The translations under genes were made by a program, and so were the position numbers. A stretch of DNA of 64,000 nucleotides from positions 54,178-118,177 of the forward strand of contig NZ_JNNO01000007.1 in assembly GCF_000735585.1 (NCBI RefSeq), read 5' to 3'. Within the stretch, counting starts at the first letter, position 1, and every line of letters begins with the position of its first letter. The notes below the pieces were generated by a model. It worked only from the letters and a program-made list of their open reading frames with translations, had not been told where the DNA came from and ran no database searches. Source of the stretch: Devosia sp. LC5. GTDB lineage: Bacteria; Pseudomonadota; Alphaproteobacteria; Rhizobiales; Devosiaceae. Positions 26,721 to 33,934 of this stretch are shown here, one piece after another.

Positions 26721-27374
26721 TCAGTCAATTGGAAAGTCGTCGGGCGTCCCAAGGTCGTTGGAAAGGAGACCAGCATCTTGGAGCGTCTCAATTTCGGGCA
26801 GGTCGTGCAGCGTATCCAGCCCGAAATGCTCCAAAAACCCCTTGGTCGTCACATAGGTGACCGGCGCCCCCGCCGTCGGGCTGCGCGGCCCCGCCGTGAT
26901 CATATTTTTATCCCGTAGCGCCCCGATCACGTCCCGCGACACCGCGCGTCCGAGGATTTCGGACACCCCAGTCCGCGTGACCGGCTGATGATAGGCGATC
27001 GACACCAGCACCATGGCCTCGTTCTGGCTCAGGTCGATAGTTTTCGCCGGCACCGCCGCGGAGGCGGCAATGACATCGGCATAGGCCAACCGGGTGCGAA
27101 ACGCCCAGCCGCCGGCGACATTGACCACCTCATAGGGCTTGCCGCGCAACCCGTCGCGAATGTCGTCGATCAGCAGGTCAATGCTGGCGTCGCGGCCGAC
27201 CACACGCGCCAAAACCTCGCGCTCCACCGGCTGCGGTGCCGCGAACAGCACGGCCTCGATGCGGTTCATCCACTCGCGCCAGCGCAGCTCCGCCGGCATC
27301 TCGGCCAGCTCGAGATCGAAGCTTTCTGGTTCGGCGTCCGTCTTTTTGCGCCGGGCCATGGATTGCGCTCTCAT
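26721..27374 (-). CDS. scpB: ScpB-like segregation and condensation protein
   Basis: A 217-residue protein of the ScpB winged-helix family, with RWREWMNRIEAVLFAAPQPVEREVLARVVG for the first winged helix and MVLVSIAYHQPVTRTGVSEILGRAVS for the second, then YVTTKGFLEHFGLD. ScpB partners ScpA and SMC in chromosome condensation. Plasmid-borne copies next to a DUF1403 gene are common in Alphaproteobacteria; their role is unclear but may be in replicon segregation. The ATG at 27374 overlaps the stop of the DUF1403 gene (ATGA), so the two are translationally coupled. Confidence 0.88.
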   Translation of the reverse strand: MRAQSMARRKKTDAEPESFDLELAEMPAELRWREWMNRIEAVLFAAPQPVEREVLARVVGRDASIDLLIDDIRDGLRGKPYEVVNVAGGWAFRTRLAYADVIAASAAVPAKTIDLSQNEAMVLVSIAYHQPVTRTGVSEILGRAVSRDVIGALRDKNMITAGPRSPTAGAPVTYVTTKGFLEHFGLDTLHDLPEIETLQDAGLLSNDLGTPDDFPID

Positions 27375-28330
27375 AAGCCGTAGAGCCGAAACGTCGGTCG
27401 GCCCGAAACCTCGCGCACCGCCCCTAGGTCGCCCAACCGGTCGAACAGCCGCCGCGCCCCGCGCGCCGACAGGTTGGCGCTCGACCATGACCCGGGCACG
27501 ACATCGTCGTTCAGCAGCAGCTTCACCACCTCGCCCGCGCCCTTGGCCCGCAGTTTTGGCGCAATGTTCATCAGCGTTACCGCGCGCGGCGCCAAAACAT
27601 CGGCGCCCAGATCACAGGCTTCCGCCGCCGCTGTTGCATAGGCCAAATATACCGCCCGGCCCCAGCCTTCCCCGCCCGGCCGAATCCGCCTGCGGTTGCC
27701 GCCAGATTTGAACACCGCTGACGTCCCCTGCCCCATCAGCAGCGGCACCGGCATGGGCCATCTGAACTTCTGCGCCAGCAGCGCATCGGCCAACCAGAAG
27801 CCCAGCAGCTCGGCATCCGGCCGCGCCCGATAGACGGCGGCGGCGAGTTCGGCCGCCAGCGCTGGTGCCGGCCGCGCCGACCGCAGCATGTCCTCGGCAT
27901 TGACCACCACCGCGGCGAGGGCGTCGTCCCAGTGCAGGCCAAACTGCTGTTCGGCAACCGAGCGCACGAACTCTGCGTCGCAGCTGCTGCTTCGCGTCGC
28001 CAATTTGCGCCAGGCCAGCAACAGGTGGCCGGCGGGTCCAGGATCATCACCGGCGCCGCGCCAATAGTGGCTGTCGCGCAGCGCCGCTTCATCCTCGCGC
28101 CGGCCGCTCAATTGCACCGCTGCGGCAGCGCTCTTCAGCGCCAGCCGCTGGCGCCACACGCCGGCCCATACTGCATCGCTTCGCACCAGATTATCCAACG
28201 CATTCAAGGCTGCACCGGCCAGATAGGCCGCATCGGCATCGTGCAAAACATGGCCGCGCGGCCGGGCCCAGGCCGGCACTTTCGGCACCGTCAGAGGACC
28301 GACAACAAGCAAATCAGCGCGCGTTATCAT
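27371..28330 (-). CDS. DUF1403 family protein
   Basis: A 319-residue, alanine-rich, mostly helical soluble protein. Segments such as AAYLAGAALNALDNLVRSDAVWAGVWRQRLALKSAAAA and VTLMNIAPKLRAKGAGEVVKLLLNDD are typical of DUF1403 proteins, which are encoded on alphaproteobacterial plasmids beside scpB-like genes. No catalytic motif is evident. Its coupling to scpB and its position between the recombinase and the replication genes suggest a role in replicon maintenance. That is inference. Confidence 0.8.
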   Translation of the reverse strand: MITRADLLVVGPLTVPKVPAWARPRGHVLHDADAAYLAGAALNALDNLVRSDAVWAGVWRQRLALKSAAAAVQLSGRREDEAALRDSHYWRGAGDDPGPAGHLLLAWRKLATRSSSCDAEFVRSVAEQQFGLHWDDALAAVVVNAEDMLRSARPAPALAAELAAAVYRARPDAELLGFWLADALLAQKFRWPMPVPLLMGQGTSAVFKSGGNRRRIRPGGEGWGRAVYLAYATAAAEACDLGADVLAPRAVTLMNIAPKLRAKGAGEVVKLLLNDDVVPGSWSSANLSARGARRLFDRLGDLGAVREVSGRPTFRLYGL

Positions 28331-28406
28331 GCCGCCAGGCTACACTATAACGGCGCTTAAGGCTATAATATAAGCACCTAACCGCCCTACCTGTCGCTAA
28401 CATTTC

Positions 28407-28435
28407 ACGTCCGATAATCTTGCATTATCGGACGT
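28407..28435. repeat. 29-bp perfect palindrome at the recombinase promoter
   Basis: ACGTCCGATAAT (28407-28418) and ATTATCGGACGT (28424-28435) are perfect 12-bp inverted arms around the 5-nt spacer CTTGC. The palindrome ends two bases before the first possible start codon of the tyrosine recombinase gene. It could be the recombinase's own binding or crossover site, an operator, or a translation-blocking hairpin. Confidence 0.7.
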
Positions 28436-28436
28436 T

Positions 28437-29549
28437 TTGTTCATTATAGAGGAAGTGACCCAAAACCCCGACGAAACCGCTGAAAACGACGCCGGCAACG
28501 CCCCCCTGCCCGCTGCTGCAGCCGCGGCACCCGTCGACAATTCCGCCGTGTCGGTTCCGGCCGGCGATCTGGCCCATTTGCGCGGCCTTGCCGATCGCGC
28601 CCGCGACTATGTCGAGGCGGCCAGCTCAGCCAACACCCGGTTGGCCTACGCCTCGGACTGGAAGCACTTTTCCGGCTGGTGTCGCCGACAAGGGCTCGCG
28701 GTGCAGCCGCCCGATCCGCAAATCGTCGGCCTCTACATCACTGCCTGCGCCGCTGGCCAGGCCACGGGCCTTCCAAACGCCGTCAGCACCATCGAACGGC
28801 GCCTCTCCGCGCTGTCCTGGAATTTTTTGCAAGGCGGCCAGGCGCTGGACCGCCAGGATCGCCATATCGCCGCCGTCATGGCCGGCATTCGCAACACCCA
28901 CGCCAAACCGCCGCGGCAGAAGGAGGCGATCCTGCCGGAGGATCTCCTAGCCATGCTCGAGACCTTGGATCGCGGGGCCCTGCGCGGGATTCGGGATCGC
29001 GCCATGCTGCTGTTGGGTTTTACCGGCGGTCTGCGGCGTTCGGAAATCGTCGGCCTCGATGTCGGTGAAGGCCAAAGCGAGGACGGCCGTGGTTGGATCG
29101 AGATCCTCGACAAAGGGATGGTCCTGAATATTCGCGGCAAGACCGGCTGGCGCGAGGTCGAGATTGGCCGGGGATCCTCGGATGCCACCTGCCCGGTCGT
29201 GGCCGTCGAAACCTGGCTCAAGCTGGCGCGGATCGTGCACGGCCCGCTGTTTCGACGGGTAACCGGCCACGGCAAGACGGTCGGCGCCGATCGGTTGAAC
29301 GACAAGCAGGTTGCCCGCCTGGTCAAGACGGCCGCACTGGGCGCTGGCGTGCGCGGCGATCTTTCGGAAGATGCGCGGGGCGCCTTGTTCGCTGGCCATT
29401 CTCTGCGAGCCGGTCTCGCCTCCTCGGCCGAGGTCGATGAGCGCTATGTGCAGAAGCAGCTCGGGCACGTGTCGGCCGAGATGACCCGGCGCTATCAACG
29501 CCGGCGCGACCGGTTTAGGGTCAATCTCACCAAGGCAGCCGGCCTATGA
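28437..29549 (+). CDS. Plasmid tyrosine recombinase/integrase
   Basis: A recombinase of up to 370 residues; the first possible start is a TTG at 28437 and a GTG lies six codons in. The ~45-residue N-terminus is alanine- and acid-rich. The core-binding domain follows (ANTRLAYASDWKHFSGWCRRQGL). The catalytic domain has R in GGLRRSEIVGLD, K in IRGKTGWREV, the box HSLRAGLAS, LGHVSAEMTRRY with the second histidine and the tyrosine. It is of the plasmid phage-integrase type. A role in dimer resolution of this replicon is likely, and a palindrome overlaps its promoter region. Confidence 0.88.
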   Translation: MFIIEEVTQNPDETAENDAGNAPLPAAAAAAPVDNSAVSVPAGDLAHLRGLADRARDYVEAASSANTRLAYASDWKHFSGWCRRQGLAVQPPDPQIVGLYITACAAGQATGLPNAVSTIERRLSALSWNFLQGGQALDRQDRHIAAVMAGIRNTHAKPPRQKEAILPEDLLAMLETLDRGALRGIRDRAMLLLGFTGGLRRSEIVGLDVGEGQSEDGRGWIEILDKGMVLNIRGKTGWREVEIGRGSSDATCPVVAVETWLKLARIVHGPLFRRVTGHGKTVGADRLNDKQVARLVKTAALGAGVRGDLSEDARGALFAGHSLRAGLASSAEVDERYVQKQLGHVSAEMTRRYQRRRDRFRVNLTKAAGL

Positions 29550-29579
29550 CGCCCTGCCCTATTGAATAACAGACACACA

Positions 29580-29780
29580 ATGGATGCTGCGCGTATCAAG
29601 CAGAGCCTCATGACACTGGCAGATATTCTTCGCTGTCCTGCCGACATCATGGGCTGGCGCTATGGCTACGATCTTGTTCCGGCTGCCGTCGGAAAGTGGA
29701 TTGAGTGGCTGGCTGCGGCGCATGACAGCAATTCACCTCCTGCAGGCGGGCCCGCGCCCGAACCCTTGGACCAACAGTGA
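29580..29780 (+). CDS. Small hypothetical protein
   Basis: A 66-residue protein (MDAARIKQSLMTLADILRC) from the ATG at 29580; a TTG six codons earlier is possible. It contains WRYGYDLVPAAVGKWIEWLAAAH, an amphipathic region rich in tryptophan. It begins 30 bases after the recombinase stop, and its own stop overlaps the next start (TGATG). The three small genes 29580-30287 therefore look like one operon. Function unknown. Confidence 0.55.
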   Translation: MDAARIKQSLMTLADILRCPADIMGWRYGYDLVPAAVGKWIEWLAAAHDSNSPPAGGPAPEPLDQQ

Positions 29781-30061
29781 TGCAGGCAATCATTGATCGA
29801 CTAAGCCAGGAATTGTCCGAGCGCTATTTAATATATCTGGAGACGCTTCTGGTCGAACTGGTGAGCGAGGGCGGATCGCTGCAGTTTCAATGCGGTTTTA
29901 GCCTACGCAGCGATCATCAGCTGCGGACCTGCCGATTTGGAGTGCCTTCAGGGGAGTGGTCCAACGACGCAGAGCGCGACGCCATTGCTGCTGCAGTTTT
30001 TGAGGAGTTGGAGCACTTTATCGACGAGGAGATCGCGGAAACGCTGAAGGACGCGAACTAG
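29780..30061 (+). CDS. Small acidic hypothetical protein
   Basis: A 93-residue protein starting MQAIIDRLSQELSERYLIYL at the ATG overlapping the upstream stop. Beta-strand-like central residues (SLQFQCGFSLRSDHQLRTCRFGVPSGEW) are followed by an acidic helix (AAAVFEELEHFIDEEIAETLKD). No family is recognised. Translational coupling with both neighbours supports it as real. Confidence 0.6.
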   Translation: MQAIIDRLSQELSERYLIYLETLLVELVSEGGSLQFQCGFSLRSDHQLRTCRFGVPSGEWSNDAERDAIAAAVFEELEHFIDEEIAETLKDAN

Positions 30062-30074
30062 AAGGAGAATAATC

Positions 30075-30287
30075 ATGGCGCAAGAGGATGACCTGCCGAT
30101 TGGCAAGAGCATGGAGGATTTCACCGCCGAAGTGCGTGCAACGGCGTATTTTCTGTGGGCGCAGGCCGGACGACCACGCGGGCGAGAGGACGACTTCTGG
30201 TACAAGGCGCTTGATCAGCACATTCGGGCACGTGCGAATGCCGAAAAACTGAGTCAGGGCCCGCCGCCCGAATTTCCGACGGCCTAG
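30075..30287 (+). CDS. DUF2934-like small protein
   Basis: A 70-residue protein with a good AGAAGGAGAATAATC site upstream. The segment VRATAYFLWAQAGRPRGREDDFWYKAL matches the short DUF2934 pattern (R-x-x-A-Y-x-x-W-x-x-x-G-x-P). These tiny proteins are widespread on rhizobial-type replicons and have no known function. It is the last of three small genes following the recombinase. Confidence 0.75.
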   Translation: MAQEDDLPIGKSMEDFTAEVRATAYFLWAQAGRPRGREDDFWYKALDQHIRARANAEKLSQGPPPEFPTA

Positions 30288-30322
30288 CCGCGAAGTCTGG
30301 GACCCTCAAATCACTTCGACGC

Positions 30323-30841
30323 CTAGGTCCAAGACAACTGATCACGCGGCATACGGCCACTCGGATCGAAGACCTCAACCTTATGAGGAAGCCCCGGCCC
30401 CCAGTCCCATAAAACCAGATTGCGATCTTCGGGATCGGCCCCTGGCGCATAGCTAGGCACAATAATTCCAGCGACGCCGCGGGCGACAAGCTGATCATAG
30501 ACGGCCCAAGAGGCAGGCCTAGTGCTATTGGCAAGCGCCGTCGCCCAAGCGCACGCCATGTCTTCTTTCGTCACAGAAGCCGACCCCCTGCCCTGCTCTG
30601 ATGCCAGATCGACAACATCGTTGCAGTCCACGTCATAGGAGCACAGCACCGTCGGATCGAGCCGATGTGGCAAACCTTGGCTAATTTCCTTGATCGCCGT
30701 CATGATGCTGAGCCCAAGATAAAGCGCGGGCACGCCCTTGGGGTTAAATCGCGCGCCGCGGATCGCTGCTCCCTCGCCGGACGTCGGCTTGAACGCCCAG
30801 CGGGGATCATGAGCACGATAACAGGTTCCGACGAACCTCAC
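30323..30841 (-). CDS. RES-domain toxin
   Basis: A 172-residue RES-family toxin. The conserved arginine, glutamate and serine of the family are suggested by YRAHDPRWAF at the start, RGARFNPKGVPALYL and the C-terminal RDQLSW. RES toxins degrade NAD+ and stop growth. Translation starts at a GTG that overlaps the antitoxin stop (GTGA), the usual tight coupling of this system. The gene lies directly upstream (in map terms) of the small DUF2934 operon, tail to tail. Confidence 0.88.
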   Translation of the reverse strand: MRFVGTCYRAHDPRWAFKPTSGEGAAIRGARFNPKGVPALYLGLSIMTAIKEISQGLPHRLDPTVLCSYDVDCNDVVDLASEQGRGSASVTKEDMACAWATALANSTRPASWAVYDQLVARGVAGIIVPSYAPGADPEDRNLVLWDWGPGLPHKVEVFDPSGRMPRDQLSWT

Positions 30842-31227
30842 GCAAATCCGCCAAGGGCCATATGATCGAGATAATCACGCACCGCCGCAGCTTTTCCGTC
30901 CTTTACCAAGGCCTCGGCGGTCCGACCACCAAAGGCCGGCAGCGGTTGAGCGCGATACCAAGCCATTGCCTGATCCTTGCCGCCCGCCCAATCGGTCACA
31001 CGACTGATGATCTCGAGCATTTCGCGCAACCGGCCTTGAGCCTTCGGCGCTCCAACCCGTTCAGGCCGATAGAGCGTTTCCCGCGCCAGGCCGGCTGTCT
31101 CGGCAAGCTGGGATTTGGACATCCCAAATTCATCGGCGACCCGCGCGGCGGTGATCTGGCCAGCCTGATCCATGTAGGACAGGATTAGTGGCCCCACCTC
31201 AGTCGTCACTTTCTGCAATAACGCCAT
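30838..31227 (-). CDS. Xre/MbcA/ParS-type antitoxin of the RES toxin
   Basis: A 129-residue antitoxin, with the start placed at MALLQKVTTEVGPL (31227) because AGGGGAAGCC precedes it. The N-terminal helix-turn-helix (TAARVADEFGMSKSQLAETAGLARETLYR) binds the operator. The C-terminal MbcA/ParS toxin-binding domain (LREMLEIISRVTDWAGGKDQAMAWYRAQPLPAFGGRTAEALV) covers the toxin active site. Autoregulation probably uses the inverted repeat at 31241-31272. Confidence 0.9.
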   Translation of the reverse strand: MALLQKVTTEVGPLILSYMDQAGQITAARVADEFGMSKSQLAETAGLARETLYRPERVGAPKAQGRLREMLEIISRVTDWAGGKDQAMAWYRAQPLPAFGGRTAEALVKDGKAAAVRDYLDHMALGGFA

Positions 31228-31240
31228 GCTGGCTTCCCCT

Positions 31241-31272
31241 TTACGCAAGAATGTCACACGTTCTGCGCGTAA
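31241..31272. promoter_or_regulatory. Inverted repeat upstream of the RES/Xre operon
   Basis: TTACGCAAGAA (31241-31251) and TTCTGCGCGTAA (31261-31272) form an imperfect inverted repeat with one unpaired base, around a 9-nt spacer. It lies 13 bases upstream of the antitoxin start, where an autoregulatory operator for the Xre antitoxin would be expected. Confidence 0.6.
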
Positions 31273-31364
31273 TATATGCCATCTCGACTGACAGTTCAAC
31301 GACCCAGCGTAGTCAACTCTACGGCTGTCGATCGATGGAGCGTCGAAGCCCCGTCACGGAAACC

Positions 31365-32708
31365 CTAGGTTTCCCGATCCCACTTGCCGAGGGAGCGCTT
31401 CAGGTTTTCGCTGATTTCAAGCCGTTTCTCCGTTCGATCGAGCCGTTTTGCCGCCCCAAGCTCGCTTTCCGCTTCGACAACACCCGCCCCGGCTGCCTTT
31501 GCCGCGTCCAGTTTGGCCCGCAACAGCGCCATGATCATCGGCCAGGTCGAGAATTTCCCTTCCCTGGCTCGCTCCGTCAGATTTCGCAGATAGCCACCCG
31601 GCGACTTGATCTGGTCCGTTCGCTGGTAGATGGCGGCGAGGGTGATTGCCGCCTGCTGCTCGCCCATTGCGACCTGCGCGTCTTCCCAGGCGCTGGGGCT
31701 AATCCCCAATACCGGCCGGGCCAAATCCGCCGCGGTCAGGAAATCTCGCCAATTACGAATACCGCCGCCGCCCTTCACCAACCACAGCAGGTTCGGACAG
31801 GCGTCCAGCACGATACCCAGGGGCAGTTCGCGCTGCGGCAAGCTCCGCAGGTTGTCAGATTCACCGGCGCTGCCGCTCGCTTCATCTTTTATTCCTAAGC
31901 CGCGTTCAGATTCAGTTTTAGATTCGGTATTTGAATTCTGTATGTGGCGTTCAAATTGGGACTCATTGGCGTTCATATTCTGTGTTTTTACAAAGGATTC
32001 CAACACATCGCGTATCTGGGTCCAAAGGTCATCTAGCTCGGCCGCCACAGTCTCGAGAACCTGCCGTGGTGCGGTCCGGGGAAGTCGCCCGATGATCGCC
32101 TGATATTCGAGATGCACGCTTCCCCAATTGCCTGGGACGCCTTCCTCGATAGCCGCCTCGATCATCTTGACGATGTCGCGCCGGCATATGGTCAGCCGTT
32201 CCTTGACGACCTTATAGGCCTTCTTCTCAGCGCGAACGGCCTCCGCCAGTTCCTTGAACTCCACAGCGCGGGCAACGATCGGTGACAGGTCAAAGCCGTA
32301 GGCCTGCTCGATGTCACCCCCCTGCCCCTTGCGGGCATAGCGCTTGCCGTTTGGGCTATCCCGGCGAACGACGAGGCCGCAATCGACCAGGTTGGCCAGA
32401 TGCCGGCGTAACGTCGTCGGCGACATACCGTTGGCTCGGCCAATGAGCTGTTCATTGGACGGCCAAACGATAAGCGCGCTATCGCCGTAGAACGCGGTCT
32501 CCGGATGGAAGGATAGAAGCGCATCAAGGATGGCCAACGCCCTATCGGTGGCGCCCAGGGCAATCCGAGCTTCCTTGATATCTCTAAAGACGTGCCACTT
32601 ATGCACGGTGGCGCCTTCCGGCACAGTCTGGGCCGTGACCTGGCTTGCAATCATGCCAAGCGTCATCGGCCGCCGCCCAAAGGGCGTCGTTACGGTATGC
32701 GTCTGCAT
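31365..32708 (-). CDS. repC: Plasmid replication initiator RepC
   Basis: A 447-residue RepC of the repABC type. The start TTPFGRRPMTLGMIASQV, the winged helix around SNEQLIGRANGMSPTTLRRHLANLVDCGLVVRRDSPNGKRYARK and the C-terminal SPGGYLRNLTERAREGKFSTWPMIMALL are all family hallmarks. RepC initiates replication by binding an origin within its own gene and acts in cis. It is the last gene of the repABC operon, separated from repB by 209 bp that encode the countertranscribed RNA on the other strand. Frame and length look intact. Confidence 0.95.
   Translation of the reverse strand: MQTHTVTTPFGRRPMTLGMIASQVTAQTVPEGATVHKWHVFRDIKEARIALGATDRALAILDALLSFHPETAFYGDSALIVWPSNEQLIGRANGMSPTTLRRHLANLVDCGLVVRRDSPNGKRYARKGQGGDIEQAYGFDLSPIVARAVEFKELAEAVRAEKKAYKVVKERLTICRRDIVKMIEAAIEEGVPGNWGSVHLEYQAIIGRLPRTAPRQVLETVAAELDDLWTQIRDVLESFVKTQNMNANESQFERHIQNSNTESKTESERGLGIKDEASGSAGESDNLRSLPQRELPLGIVLDACPNLLWLVKGGGGIRNWRDFLTAADLARPVLGISPSAWEDAQVAMGEQQAAITLAAIYQRTDQIKSPGGYLRNLTERAREGKFSTWPMIMALLRAKLDAAKAAGAGVVEAESELGAAKRLDRTEKRLEISENLKRSLGKWDRET
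31880..32003. other. Probable origin of replication within repC
   Basis: In repABC plasmids the replication origin lies in the AT-rich middle of repC. The part from 31880 to 32003 is clearly more AT-rich than the rest of the gene and encodes the low-complexity linker ESFVKTQNMNANESQFERH and following residues. I place oriV here by this composition and by analogy. Confidence 0.55.
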
Positions 32709-32774
32709 CCTTCTTCACCTATCTCTAGGCAATAGAAATCCGCTCGCCGAATCGACGCTCAGTGCCCGAAGGCC

Positions 32775-32803
32775 TTGACTGTGATTCCTGAAAGTGCGAT
32801 TCT
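32775..32803 (+). promoter_or_regulatory. Promoter of the incompatibility antisense RNA
   Basis: TTGACT at 32775-32780 and GATTCT at 32798-32803 are separated by 17 bp, a sigma-70-like arrangement reading against the repABC operon. Transcription would begin near 32810. This is where the strong promoter of the repABC countertranscribed RNA is expected. Confidence 0.6.
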
Positions 32804-32809
32804 CTTGAT

Positions 32810-32860
32810 ACCACTCTTGAGAAGGGCTTCCGGAATGTCGTTTCGGGGGCCTTTTTCTTT
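32810..32860 (+). ncRNA. repABC countertranscribed RNA (ctRNA, incompatibility RNA)
   Basis: A ~50-nt transcript is predicted from the promoter at 32775-32803 to the intrinsic terminator at 32825-32860, on the strand opposite to repABC and in the repB-repC gap. repABC plasmids encode a 50-60-nt antisense RNA at this place. It represses repC translation and sets copy number and incompatibility. Size, position, orientation and terminator all agree. The sequence itself is typical only in its structure. Confidence 0.75.
32825..32860 (+). terminator. Intrinsic terminator of the ctRNA
   Basis: GGCTTCCGGAA (32825-32835) can pair along its whole length, with three wobble pairs, with TTTCGGGGGCC (32841-32851) around the loop TGTCG, followed by TTTTTCTTT. 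This is a clear rho-independent terminator on the + strand. Confidence 0.8.
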
Positions 32861-32885
32861 GCCCGGTTTCATCTACTCCGAATGG

Positions 32886-32901
32886 ATTGTCAGCTGACAA
32901 T
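32886..32901. promoter_or_regulatory. parS: parS centromere-like site in the repB-repC gap
   Basis: The perfect 16-bp palindrome ATTGTCAGCTGACAAT. It fits the repABC parS pattern GTTNNCNGCNGNNAAC except for the outermost base on each side. An identical copy lies upstream of repA at 35297-35312. RepB is the expected binder. Confidence 0.85.
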
Positions 32902-32917
32902 TCACCAAAAGCGTTTG

Positions 32918-33934
32918 TTATTCAGCGGGTTGATCCTTTCGTCTGTTTTTCTGTTTGGCTTCGGCGCTGCCCGCAAACTCCTCAAGGAGTGCAGGGAGGC
33001 GTTGTTGGATAAAGCTTGCAAAGGCAGGGTTGTCGGAGACGAGGCGGACCTGACGCCCCTTCTTTTCAACCCACGCCACGCGATCGGGAGAAGCGAGCCT
33101 GCGCTTGGCTGTGCCCTGCTTCGAGCCAACGGCCTGCAATGCCATGGCGAAACGCTGATCGCTGTCGCCGCTTTGAAAGTCCCCTGAAGCCAACACGTCG
33201 TCGAGCGCCTCGCGCGCGCCGGCCGGCTCAAGACCCTTGACGAGCTGGAGCCAACGGGGACGGCCAATCTTCGGCGCTGGGCCAATGGCTACGATCAGGT
33301 CCTCTCCGAGAGCCTGGGCGACGGTGAGTAGACGCGAAATCTCTGGTTTGTCGACGCTGAGGGCGGCCGACAGTGTGTCGCGGTCGAAACCGTGGGTTTC
33401 CATCTGCATGGCAAAGCGCGCGCGCTCGACAAAGGTGAGGTCTTCCCGAGGGCCGTTCTCTTGCCCCTGCAGGATGACCATTTCCTGGTCGGACAGTTTG
33501 CGAACGATCGCCTTGAGTTTCAGCCCAAGCTCCTGAGCCACACGCCAGCGCCGATGGCCGGCGGCGATCTGGAAGCGCCCCTCTTCGGTTGGATGCGGGC
33601 GGGCGATGACGGGTATCTGCTGCCCATTTTCGGCGATCGCGGCCTTGAGCTGCTGCAGCCTTCCATCGCTTGCCGAGGAGATACGGTCCGAAACAATAGA
33701 GGCGCTGAACAGCGCAGGATCAAGCTCCTGGGTTGTCTCACGACTGGCCAACTCTTCGCGCAACACCTTGGCCTGTGCGGCCTCGGCCGAAAGGCGGTCA
33801 AGCCCAAGGCTCATCGCCTTGACGGCGCCCGATGGCCGCGCCTGCGATGACGATCCATCGTCCGGACGCCCAGGCTTGCCGGCAGCAACCAGACTCTGGA
33901 GAATGTCCCTGCCCCGGCCGTCGGGTTTCTTCAT
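32918..33934 (-). CDS. repB: Plasmid partition protein RepB (ParB family)
   Basis: A 338-residue ParB-type protein. The start MKKPDGRGRDILQSLVAA is typical of RepB. The ParB nuclease-like CTPase domain includes ENGQQIPVIARPHP and AAGHRRWRVAQELG, the helix-turn-helix reads FDRDTLSAALSVDKPEISRLLTVAQALG, and a basic C-terminal dimerisation part follows. It binds parS and, with RepA, segregates the replicon. Its ATG overlaps the repA stop by four bases. The two identical palindromes at 32886 and 35297 are its likely sites. Confidence 0.95.
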   Translation of the reverse strand: MKKPDGRGRDILQSLVAAGKPGRPDDGSSSQARPSGAVKAMSLGLDRLSAEAAQAKVLREELASRETTQELDPALFSASIVSDRISSASDGRLQQLKAAIAENGQQIPVIARPHPTEEGRFQIAAGHRRWRVAQELGLKLKAIVRKLSDQEMVILQGQENGPREDLTFVERARFAMQMETHGFDRDTLSAALSVDKPEISRLLTVAQALGEDLIVAIGPAPKIGRPRWLQLVKGLEPAGAREALDDVLASGDFQSGDSDQRFAMALQAVGSKQGTAKRRLASPDRVAWVEKKGRQVRLVSDNPAFASFIQQRLPALLEEFAGSAEAKQKNRRKDQPAE

